DNA of 32,176 nt from Caldithrix sp. (GTDB taxonomy: Bacteria > KSB1 > UBA2214 > DYKH01), in contig DYKH01000059.1 in NCBI GenBank assembly GCA_020722685.1, positions 1-32,176 on the forward strand, given 5' to 3'. The notes below the pieces were generated by a model, which saw only the letters and a list, made by a program, of their open reading frames with translations, was not told the DNA's origin and did not search any database. A program made the position numbers and the translations under genes. Below, in pieces: positions 26,214 through 32,176 of this stretch; the stretch's first letter is position 1, and every line of letters starts with the position of its first letter.

Positions 26214-26228
26214 TGATAATGATTCTTT
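26214..26228 (-). promoter_or_regulatory. Fur-like half-site upstream of the PepSY-like gene
   Basis: TGATAAT-G-ATTCTTT resembles the 7-1-7 Fur box TGATAAT-N-ATTATCA: the first half is perfect and the second has 4 of 7 matches. It is 19 bases upstream of the start codon, a position where a repressor could act. Confidence 0.3.
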
Positions 26229-26376
26229 CCTGCCCAGACCCTGAATTTTGCTACTCATTTCAACGCTCGGTGTTGGAAGCCCAGCGATTGGTCTGCGACC
26301 ACAGAGCGGTCTGAAAGCATTGAGTATCTCTCTTCGCACAGCGCGTTGAATGGAAGCAGGATGTGGCCATGTTCTC

Positions 26377-27444
26377 CTAAAGCTCCGGCTCCTTGCCAAT
26401 AATTGCATACTCTTCGAAAACCGCATGCATAATGGTCGTGCGCGTGTTGGTGGTGAAGACGATATGAATCTTGCCGTCACGAGTCTGAATGGCATACGGA
26501 TAAGCGAAGGTATTGTCCCCCCCGGCGATGTTGCGCCGATAGGGATAGCTCTTGTCGCCGTCCGTCGATACGGCTACCGTCAACGGCGTGCGCTCGTTCA
26601 TACTGTCATTGTACACCAACAGCAAATGCCCGTTCTGCAGCTTGATAAAGTCCACGGCAGAATTGGGATTGCGAAACTCTGTCTCCACCGCTTCGCTCCA
26701 ATTATTGCCGCCGTCGTGGGACTCGGAGCGTAGCATGTAGCCATGCGTGGTCGGGAGAAAATCGCCGCCGCGACGGATATAGGCTACCAGATAGTCGTTG
26801 GTAAGCTGCACGGCCTGAGCCTGCAAATTGCCGGTGGGGGATTTGATGCGCCCGGTCTCGGTCCAGGCCTTGGTTTTGGGATTGTAGCGCATAAAGTAGG
26901 AGGAGGTCGTCGCGGCGGTCTTTTCCCGGTCTTCGCCGGTCTCGTGGTACATGGGCAAAAGATAGTCGCCGTTGTTCAAAACGATGGGCTGGCCCCGCAC
27001 CATAGTTCCCTCCTCAAAGTTGAGCATGAAGGAATCCGACCAGGTCTCCGCGCCGTCCTCGGAGATTTTCACCTTTACCCGCGCGTTGGACCAGGTCTTG
27101 CCGTAGCGGTTCACGTAGAAGAGCCACACGCGACCGTCCGGCGCCTGCCATACCACCGGATTCCCTTCGCCGCGATCCGGCGTGTCGGCGATGACCTTGG
27201 GATCGGACCAAAGAACTTCCCCTACCTTGAGACGAGAACCATACACGGCGGTATCGTCGCCGTATTCACCCGATCCGCCGTAATAGGCGAGATAAAGATC
27301 GCCGTTGACAAGCTGGGTGATGGAGGCGGGATGCTTGTATTGGCCCGGGTGCTCCGGGCCAAAAACGCGATATGTGTCGATGTTGTAGCTTTGGGCGTAA
27401 GCGGCCACAGCAAAAAGTGATAGCAAGATCACACCACATTTCAT
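26377..27444 (-). CDS. Exported sialidase-like (BNR/Asp-box) protein
   Basis: This 355-residue six-bladed propeller protein has a cleavable signal (MKCGVILLSLFAVAAYAQ). Asp-boxes are SEDGAETW, SHDGGNNW and STDGDKSY. HPASITQLVNGDLYLAYYGG, GNPVVWQAPDGRVWLFYV and RGQPIVLNNGDYLLPMYHE are the repeated blade strands seen in exo-alpha-sialidase-like and related hydrolases. The text matches the 'sialidase family protein / glycosyl hydrolase' group found in PVC and FCB genomes better than the neuraminidases of pathogens. AAGGAG lies 8 bases before the start. It is a distant relative of the lipoprotein at 22128-23300. The activity is unproven. Confidence 0.85.
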   Translation of the reverse strand: MKCGVILLSLFAVAAYAQSYNIDTYRVFGPEHPGQYKHPASITQLVNGDLYLAYYGGSGEYGDDTAVYGSRLKVGEVLWSDPKVIADTPDRGEGNPVVWQAPDGRVWLFYVNRYGKTWSNARVKVKISEDGAETWSDSFMLNFEEGTMVRGQPIVLNNGDYLLPMYHETGEDREKTAATTSSYFMRYNPKTKAWTETGRIKSPTGNLQAQAVQLTNDYLVAYIRRGGDFLPTTHGYMLRSESHDGGNNWSEAVETEFRNPNSAVDFIKLQNGHLLLVYNDSMNERTPLTVAVSTDGDKSYPYRRNIAGGDNTFAYPYAIQTRDGKIHIVFTTNTRTTIMHAVFEEYAIIGKEPEL

Positions 27445-27470
27445 AGTCGATCTCCTTGTTCAATATTTTC

Positions 27471-27573
27471 TCCTTCTTCTGCTCGTGCTCCTACTCCTGC
27501 TTATCCACCTGTTGCTGATCTGAGAGCGTTCTCGAAAAGCCGAGCAAGAGCACAAGCAGGAGCACGAGAAGGA
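27471..27573. repeat. Inverted repeat of GAGCACGAGCAGGAG words, family B
   Basis: TCCTTCTTCTGCTCGTGCTCC... (27471-27502) is the imperfect complement of GCAAGAGCACAAGCAGGAG... (27544-27573). The arms are built of near copies of GAGCA(C/A)GAGCAGGAGCA. The right arm ends a few bases before the stop codon of the epimerase-like gene and could act as its 3' hairpin. Confidence 0.55.
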
Positions 27574-27578
27574 TGATT

Positions 27579-28541
27579 TCACTCACTTGCCGCTGCGCGC
27601 GAGTAGTGCTGTTTCGCCCAGGCCACGGTCGCTTCTGCTGCTTCCTCAACGTCTGTTGGTTCCTGCCGGAATCGCTCGCGAAAGCGCCGGTCGTTGATCA
27701 CGAACGGCTCGTCCCATTGGTACAGCATCTCATCTATTTCTCGCACCAGCGGAACAAAGATTCCGACCGCCTTCACCAGCCAGCGGGGCAATCCGCCGAG
27801 CTTGATCTCTTGTCCTAACTTGCGCGAAAACCGGGCTGCCAGCTCACGCACGGTTTCAGCCGGCGCGCACGGAAGCATCCACGCCCGGCCGTACACGTCG
27901 CCTTCCGCGCAACCGAGCGTCATCAAGCCGGCGGCAACGTCGGGGATATAATGATAAGTGTGAATCGCGTCAGGGGCAACGGGCATCCGTACTGTTCTGC
28001 CCGCGAGCGCCGGTCGCCAAAATTGATCTCCCAAAAACGTCAGGGTGCCGCCGGGACCGTAATAATCAGAGGCGCGTCCGGAGGTAGCGAGCACGTCGCC
28101 GCGTTGATGGGCGGCGAACAGGCGCTCGGCGGCACGAGCCCGAATCTCTCCCTTGCGGCTGCATGGATTGAGCGGAGAGTCCTCATCGAGCGGCCGACCG
28201 CCTGGCCGACCAAGCATGTAAACGTTGTCGAGCACCACCAGACGAGCGCCTGCGCGCCCCGCTGCGGCGATTAGATTGTCCATCCAGCGCGGCACCAACT
28301 CGGCCCAGAGACGTCTGTCATACGGGGGATTCATGCAATGGTAGACTGTCGCCGCGCCTTGAGCCGTTTGGGTGCAGAAAGCCGAATCAGCGGCGTCTCC
28401 CCGAATGACCTCTAAGCCCGGAGGCACACCCGCAGGCGACCTTTTGGCGATGCGCACTCGCTTGCCGGCATTCAGTAGAAGCCGTGCAAGGGGCTGTCCC
28501 ACCTGGCCTGCTCCGAATATGACGTGAAGCTCGGTGTTCAT
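27579..28541 (-). CDS. NAD-dependent epimerase/dehydratase-like protein (atypical SDR)
   Basis: This 320-residue cytosolic protein has an N-terminal Rossmann fold (VIFGAGQVGQPLARLL, the GxGxxG of SDRs at residues 10-15). Further motifs are CMNPPYDRRLW, VVLDNVYMLG (strand 5) and GRASDYYGPGG, where the Tyr may stand for the SDR catalytic Tyr although YxxxK is not clear. HYIPDVAAGLMTLG lies near the end. The class often acts on NDP-sugars or serves as a reductase. ATG 28541 has AGGAGA upstream. The stretch looks GC-richer and richer in Arg and Ala than its neighbours, which hints at transfer from another organism; I could not calculate this. It may be co-transcribed with the sialidase-like gene that follows it. 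Confidence 0.82.
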   Translation of the reverse strand: MNTELHVIFGAGQVGQPLARLLLNAGKRVRIAKRSPAGVPPGLEVIRGDAADSAFCTQTAQGAATVYHCMNPPYDRRLWAELVPRWMDNLIAAAGRAGARLVVLDNVYMLGRPGGRPLDEDSPLNPCSRKGEIRARAAERLFAAHQRGDVLATSGRASDYYGPGGTLTFLGDQFWRPALAGRTVRMPVAPDAIHTYHYIPDVAAGLMTLGCAEGDVYGRAWMLPCAPAETVRELAARFSRKLGQEIKLGGLPRWLVKAVGIFVPLVREIDEMLYQWDEPFVINDRRFRERFRQEPTDVEEAAEATVAWAKQHYSRAAASE

Positions 28542-28560
28542 GTTAGATCTCCTGCATGTG

Positions 28561-28576
28561 CCTTGGCGGTCCAAGG
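28561..28576 (-). other. Hairpin near the epimerase start
   Basis: CCTTGG-CGGT-CCAAGG is a perfect 6-bp stem in the 5' leader of the epimerase-like gene, 20 bases before its start codon and next to the ribosome site. Confidence 0.35.
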
Positions 28577-28684
28577 CAGATTCCTATCCCGTGCTGGAGG
28601 GCTTGGATTGATTCCCCAAAAGCGTTTTCATTCAGACACTTTATAGAAAGCAGTTCTATTCTTGGCGTGCGAATCCCCAAAAGC

Positions 28685-28771
28685 AAAAAAGGCATAGTAC
28701 GAGAGCGGTTTGTCCTATTCTGTGACTGGTGGTTGTTCTCATAAAAACTTTCCCAGTCTATGCCGTTTTTT
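28685..28771. repeat. Large hairpin with A/T-runs at its ends
   Basis: AAAAAAGGCATAG (28685-28697) faces CTATGCCGTTTTTT (28758-28771), with 60 bases between. The short direct repeat TCCCCAAAAGC occurs at 28613-28623 and 28674-28684, just left of it. The T-run after the right arm gives it a terminator look on both strands. Together with the palindrome at 28869-28883 it makes up most of the content of this gap (28542-28919); no gene is supported. Confidence 0.5.
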
Positions 28772-28868
28772 CATCAAGAACTTGGTGAATAATAGCGAAA
28801 AATGAAAAGACAAGCAAGGGGAAAGTTGGGGAGGACTGGAAAGTGAAGGGAGATGAACTTAGATCCCG

Positions 28869-28883
28869 GGGTCTGCCAGACCC
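28869..28883 (-). other. GGGTCTG/CAGACCC palindrome after the DUF4097 gene
   Basis: GGGTCTG, one base, CAGACCC: a perfect 15-base hairpin 37 bases after the stop of the DUF4097 gene. There is no U-run on either side, so it may be an RNA 3' end element rather than a full terminator. Confidence 0.35.
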
Positions 28884-28919
28884 GAGATTTGATTGAGCAA
28901 ATGACTGGGGTCCAAATGC

Positions 28920-29927
28920 CTACATTTTCGAGATGCTGATATTGCCGCCGGAGGTGCGCAAATAGAGCAGCGGGCCGCCGCCGTTCACTTTGGCCTGCAA
29001 ATTGGATTTGCTGATCTCACCTTGCACGGTGACCGGGAAATCGGTGCGCACGCGCCCGCCGCTGGTGTGGGCGTCCAAATCCACGCCAATGCCGTCCGCC
29101 AAATAGGCGACCACGCTGCCGCCGGAAGTGGACAAGCGACAATCGGCTGCCGGTTGCTTGGAGATGTGCGCCGTCACCGTCCCGCCGGAAGTAGAAGCGT
29201 CGATGCTGCCCATCACCTCTTCGACGCTGATGCTGCCGCCCGAGGTCTTGGCAACCACGTCGCCCTGGGCGCGATCGATGCTGATGGAGCCGCCGGAAGT
29301 GCGGGCATCGACTTTGCCGTTCACCTCTCCCAGATTAATGCTGCCGCCGGAGGTGGCCACGTCGGCCATGCCGGCGCAGCCTTCCAAGCTGATGCTGCCG
29401 CCGGATGTGCAGCCGTTCACCGGGCCGGTGATTTGGCCAAAGCTCAGGCTGCCGCCGGAAGTTTTACTGAATACTTCCCCTTCCAAATCGTCAACGGAGA
29501 TGCTGCCGCCTGCGGTCTTGAGATCGACGTTGTATTTGCGCGGCACGGAGATGATGTAGCGCAGGCGTAGATTGCGGTGATCCCAATCGAATAGGCCGAG
29601 CTTGCCGCGCTCATACTTGGTGATGATGGAAACATTATTGCCGATGTGGTTGAAATCGATGTGCAGATCCTCCAAGACGCGATCGACCTCTTTTTCGCTG
29701 TGAGCTCTTACCGTGCGGATGATCTCGACCTCGACGGTGTTACCGCTGACCGCCTTGACTTCGATGGAGCCGAGATCGGATTCCACCGTCAGCTTGCCGC
29801 CCTCGGCCACCTGGAAGGATTTTTCGATGCTGTCTTCAAAATCGTCACGGGCACCGGCAGCCACCGGGAGCATGACTGCAATGGCCATGATGCCCAGCCA
29901 AACTATCGCATTCTTTGTTGATTTCAT
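28920..29927 (-). CDS. Exported DUF4097 repeat protein, GGS type
   Basis: This 335-residue protein has a signal peptide (about 25 residues, ending AAGA). After an entry domain of about 110 residues, it repeats an 18-residue unit T-S-G-G-S-(I/L/V)-x..., at least nine times (codon period 54 bp from 29230 to 29503). DUF4097 proteins fold as a beta-solenoid or stacked sheet; the function is unknown, and they are often membrane- or surface-linked. The residue after Gly-Gly is nearly always Ser here, while the next gene has Asp. ATG 29927 has GGAGGAAG upstream. The gene ends TSGGNISISKM. A 396-codon plus-strand frame opposite the neighbouring gene is an artefact of the repeat. Confidence 0.88.
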   Translation of the reverse strand: MKSTKNAIVWLGIMAIAVMLPVAAGARDDFEDSIEKSFQVAEGGKLTVESDLGSIEVKAVSGNTVEVEIIRTVRAHSEKEVDRVLEDLHIDFNHIGNNVSIITKYERGKLGLFDWDHRNLRLRYIISVPRKYNVDLKTAGGSISVDDLEGEVFSKTSGGSLSFGQITGPVNGCTSGGSISLEGCAGMADVATSGGSINLGEVNGKVDARTSGGSISIDRAQGDVVAKTSGGSISVEEVMGSIDASTSGGTVTAHISKQPAADCRLSTSGGSVVAYLADGIGVDLDAHTSGGRVRTDFPVTVQGEISKSNLQAKVNGGGPLLYLRTSGGNISISKM

Positions 29928-29982
29928 ACTTGCTTCCTCCGTTCGAATCAAATGGTTTTCAGTCTGCATTATTAATAGATCT

Positions 29983-30120
29983 TGGCCACGAAGACACAAA
30001 GGCACGAAGAACGAGAAGATGAAAGAGAGCCTCGGTTTTTGGACCATGTTTTTGGACTGATTTGTGACTATTTCTTTCAATCCAAGACTAATACTTTGTG
30101 TCTTCGTGTCTTTGTGGCCT
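29983..30120. repeat. Inverted repeat of CACGAAGACACAAAG words, family C
   Basis: TGGCCACGAAGACACAAAGG... (29983-30009) and the complement of 30094-30120 match at 22 of 27 positions. The words CACGAAG and CACAAAG alternate. The family is widespread in environmental genomes. The loop between the arms is 84 bases, without a gene. Confidence 0.6.
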
Positions 30121-30160
30121 ATGAATTATTCATGTAAAAGACTCCCCACCGCTAATGAAC

Positions 30161-30318
30161 GGGCAAGATGGCATCTTGCCCAGCGGGCGGGGGTCGGCGG
30201 TCAGCGGTCAGCGATCAGTTGCCAGCAAAGGGTTAGATGGTATCTTGTCAAAGTTAATCCGTATGGCAAGATGCCATCTTACCCTACGCTGACTGCTGAC
30301 TTCTGGCCGCTGCCCGCC
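30161..30318. repeat. Inverted repeat, family A relative
   Basis: Outer arms GGCGG(T)CAGCGGTCAGCG (30184-30213) and CGCTGACTGCTGAC...GCTGCCCGCC (30287-30318) are imperfect complements. Nested hairpins are GGGCAAGATG-G-CATCTTGCCC (30161-30181) and the related GGCAAGATGCCATCTTACC (30265-30283). It shares the GGCGGGCAGC end and GCATCTTGCC core with the repeat at 12.1 kb. Together with family C it fills the gap 29928-30345. Confidence 0.6.
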
Positions 30319-30345
30319 ACTTTTCTCTGCCTAACAGCCTACAGC

Positions 30346-31437
30346 CTAAATCCCTTTCTTTATTCGAATATCTCCTCCCCGCGTTTTGAGTATCACCGCG
30401 TCGCCGCCGCCGTTTATCTCGCCGGTGCTGCGCAGGATACGGCCTTCCGTTTCGCCGGGTTCCAATTTGGTGAGGGGAAAGTCGCTATAGATGTCATATC
30501 TTTTCAAAATGCTGTCCCGCCGGTCCAAACGGATTTCGGCGGTGATGTTCGCTGGGAATTTCGCTGGCAGAGTCAGCTCGATGCTGCCGCCGGTTGTTTC
30601 CAATTGGATAGCATGCGGCTTGGCAAAATCCGTCAGGGTGATTTCCAGCTCGATGTCGCCTCCGGTCGTAAAGGCAGTGGCCGCGCCGCGCACGTCAGTG
30701 AGGGATATTTCCCCGCCGGAGGTAGCAGCGGACAGGTTGCCGGCCACCTGCCGGATGTCGATGTCTCCGCCCGAAGTTTGCAGCCTGACCGTGTTTTTGC
30801 AGTTCATCAAGGTGATGTCGCCGCCCGATGTTTGCACGCTGGTCTCAGCAAAAATATCGGTCAAATCCACGTCCCCGCCGGATGTCTGCGCCTGCAAAGA
30901 CCCGGAGATGTCCTTAAAGATCAAGTCGCCACCGGAGGTGCGCACGCGGCACTGGCCGGCCATCTTGGTCATCTCGATGTCGCCGCCGCGGGTGTTCAGC
31001 TCGATGGTTCCAGTCACGCCCTCGACGATCATGTCGCCGCCGGAGGTGATGATGTCCAAGTTAAACTTTTCAGGCACGCGCACGTTGTAGGTTCTATTGA
31101 TTTCGTCGCGCCCGTCCTTAGCGCGCACGTAGATGGTGCTGCCCTCTTGCGAGTAACTGCTTTCGGAACGCTCGAGGATTTCCTCCGCCTCTTCGCGGGT
31201 GAACACGTCCATCAACAGCTCTTCTTTAATTTCGACGCTGTTGGATTTCCATGAGCTGATCTCAACGTCCCCGGAGGGGCCCTTCATCACCAACTTGCCG
31301 CCCGGTTCTGCGGAGAAGGTTTTTGAAACCGTCGTTTTGTACTCGCCACTATGGCCGGTAATTTCCTGGGAGGAGGCCGCTGTGGCAAGTAGGAAAACCA
31401 GAGCCAGTAATCTTGACGGCCAACGATTCGTTTTCAT
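30346..31437 (-). CDS. Exported DUF4097 repeat protein, GGD type
   Basis: This 363-residue paralogue of the next gene has a signal peptide (ending ATAASSQ), an entry domain (SAEPGGKLVMKGPSGDVEISSWKS) and an 18-residue repeat T-(S/T/R)-G-G-D-(I/V/L)-x... in at least seven copies. It closes LKTRGGDIRIKKGI. The Asp after Gly-Gly is the fixed difference from the GGS paralogue. It starts 2 bases after the stop of the HEAT-repeat gene (TAA 31442-31440, ATG 31437), so the two are coupled. The ribosome site is GGAAGGGA inside the upstream gene end. Confidence 0.88.
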   Translation of the reverse strand: MKTNRWPSRLLALVFLLATAASSQEITGHSGEYKTTVSKTFSAEPGGKLVMKGPSGDVEISSWKSNSVEIKEELLMDVFTREEAEEILERSESSYSQEGSTIYVRAKDGRDEINRTYNVRVPEKFNLDIITSGGDMIVEGVTGTIELNTRGGDIEMTKMAGQCRVRTSGGDLIFKDISGSLQAQTSGGDVDLTDIFAETSVQTSGGDITLMNCKNTVRLQTSGGDIDIRQVAGNLSAATSGGEISLTDVRGAATAFTTGGDIELEITLTDFAKPHAIQLETTGGSIELTLPAKFPANITAEIRLDRRDSILKRYDIYSDFPLTKLEPGETEGRILRSTGEINGGGDAVILKTRGGDIRIKKGI

Positions 31438-31439
31438 GG

Positions 31440-32176
31440 TTATTGTTCCCTTCCGATTTCCGAGGTTTGTAATTGTTCTCTATTCTTTGATTCTAATTTC
31501 TCAATCAACTGATTGGCGCGATAGCGGATGTAGGTGCTGGAATCCTCGCGCGCCGCTTCCAGATAATGGCCGCGGTCATCTTCGTTCACCTGCTGCCCGG
31601 TCAAGGCTTCAAACGCTTCGATTCGGAGGGCCAGATCGGCATCATACAAAAGAATTCGGATCAGGATGTTTTTGGTCGCCGCGGTCATCGGCAGGGCTTT
31701 CAGCACTTTCAAAGCCATCAGGCGCACGCCCTGATTCTGCTCTTTCTCCAGCAACTGCTCCACGGCATCGACCAGTTCGGGATCCAGTGTCTGTTGTCGC
31801 ACCGCCACCGCATTGACGGTTTTGATGGCGTGCAGACGCACGGCGGGACTGGACTCTTCCAACATGGCGTGACGAAGCACCTGACGCACCGCGGGATCGG
31901 CCAGGTCGCCGCGCAGGCGAACATCGTTGATGGTGTTGTAGTAAATTTCCACCTGCCCGGTTGCCGGGTCGTACTTGAGTTTTTTCACTCCGGCCAAATA
32001 GGGATCGATGGCGTTATTGGCAATTTGAATTTGCCGGCTGGCAGCCAAGAGGTCTTGCAGATGAGACTCCTTGCTGGCAACGACGGTTGGCGACGCGGTT
32101 TGCCGACCGATGAGGAAGCCAAGGGCCAGGAGCAGCGTGGCGAAGCCGATTTGCCAAGCTGGGGCGGGCCGCAAGA
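31440..32176 (-). CDS. Membrane-anchored HEAT-repeat protein, 5' end outside the window
   Basis: The visible 244 residues begin inside the gene: the first codon (TTG at 32174) is followed by RPAPAWQIGFATLLLALGFLIG, a membrane segment that normally lies mid-protein. After a linker with a beta hairpin (YDPATGQVEIYYNT) come about five HEAT-type repeats (PAVRQVLRHAML, PAVRLHAIKTVN, QGVRLMALKVLK, LALRIEAFEALT, TYIRYRANQLIE). An N-terminal zinc-binding anti-sigma (zf-HC2) domain is usual in this architecture, and a sigma-factor gene is often just upstream, but neither can be seen here. Coupled to the DUF4097 gene. Confidence 0.8.
   Translation of the reverse strand, partial: LRPAPAWQIGFATLLLALGFLIGRQTASPTVVASKESHLQDLLAASRQIQIANNAIDPYLAGVKKLKYDPATGQVEIYYNTINDVRLRGDLADPAVRQVLRHAMLEESSPAVRLHAIKTVNAVAVRQQTLDPELVDAVEQLLEKEQNQGVRLMALKVLKALPMTAATKNILIRILLYDADLALRIEAFEALTGQQVNEDDRGHYLEAAREDSSTYIRYRANQLIEKLESKNREQLQTSEIGREQ

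Noticed and set aside
28946..29515. Regularly spaced GCCGCCGGA words as a DNA repeat or CRISPR-like array
   Set aside because: The 54-bp period is exactly the 18-codon protein repeat of the DUF4097 gene.
29022..29570. 182-codon plus-strand frame rich in Ala, Gly, Asp and His
   Set aside because: It is the antisense of the GGS repeat gene; the composition follows from the 54-bp repeat.
30064..31254. 396-codon plus-strand reading frame
   Set aside because: It lies opposite the DUF4097 GGD gene; the repeat's codon pattern keeps the opposite strand open. There is no signal, no domain and no ribosome site.

Overview
The window is bacterial chromosomal DNA. It has densely packed single-exon genes, Shine-Dalgarno sites, sigma70-type promoters, intrinsic terminators and a CIRCE/HrcA heat-shock operator. 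The gene mix is Tat-exported Gfo/Idh oxidoreductase, lipoprotein sialidase-like beta-propellers, PIG-L deacetylase beside a NagB-like protein, an HD-GYP response regulator, and DUF4097 proteins beside a HEAT-repeat membrane protein. This suggests an uncultured Gram-negative of the FCB/KSB1-Calditrichota or PVC type; that is inference, because there is no rRNA gene to decide it. An outer membrane is implied by TolC and lipoproteins. The gaps carry several families of short inverted repeats of the kind seen in environmental genomes.

Layout. 1-256: no convincing gene, but a foldable block that may be a structured RNA. 257-1426 (-): UroD/MtaA-like protein. 1589-1882: a 274-bp MITE-like element with terminal inverted repeats and a 10-bp target duplication. 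2024-3736 (+): zinc/manganese ABC binding lipoprotein and ATPase, without a permease. 3737-4750: a degenerate duplicated stretch, a response regulator interrupted by one in-frame stop, and a frameshifted C-terminal stump of a TetR repressor. 4752-11164 (+): an efflux operon tolC-hlyD-ATPase-ATPase-permease-permease of YbhGFSR type, followed closely by mutM. 12449-13813 (+): Tat-exported Gfo/Idh oxidoreductase. 13994-15043 (-): HD-GYP response regulator with a leader that ends in a terminator. 15559-17509 (-): groES-groEL under CIRCE. 17981-21991 (+): mutL-miaA (overlapping) and an AI-2E family membrane protein.

22128-28541 (-) is an accessory run: sialidase-like lipoprotein, PIG-L deacetylase and NagB-like protein (1 bp apart), small membrane protein, PepSY-like lipoprotein, second sialidase-like protein, NAD-dependent epimerase-like protein. 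Together these suggest release and handling of amino sugars or sialylated glycans, with the NagB-like member lacking one residue of the classic catalytic triad. 28920-32176 (-): two DUF4097 proteins built from 18-residue repeats, downstream of a membrane-anchored HEAT-repeat protein that runs off the window; this looks like a cell-envelope module, perhaps headed by an ECF sigma factor outside the window.

The most unusual items are the MITE-like element, the decayed regulators in front of an intact efflux operon, the terminator-bearing leader before the HD-GYP gene, the NagB-like/PIG-L pair among sialidase-like genes, and the paired GGS/GGD repeat proteins. No CRISPR array, tRNA, rRNA, integrase or complete insertion sequence was recognised.
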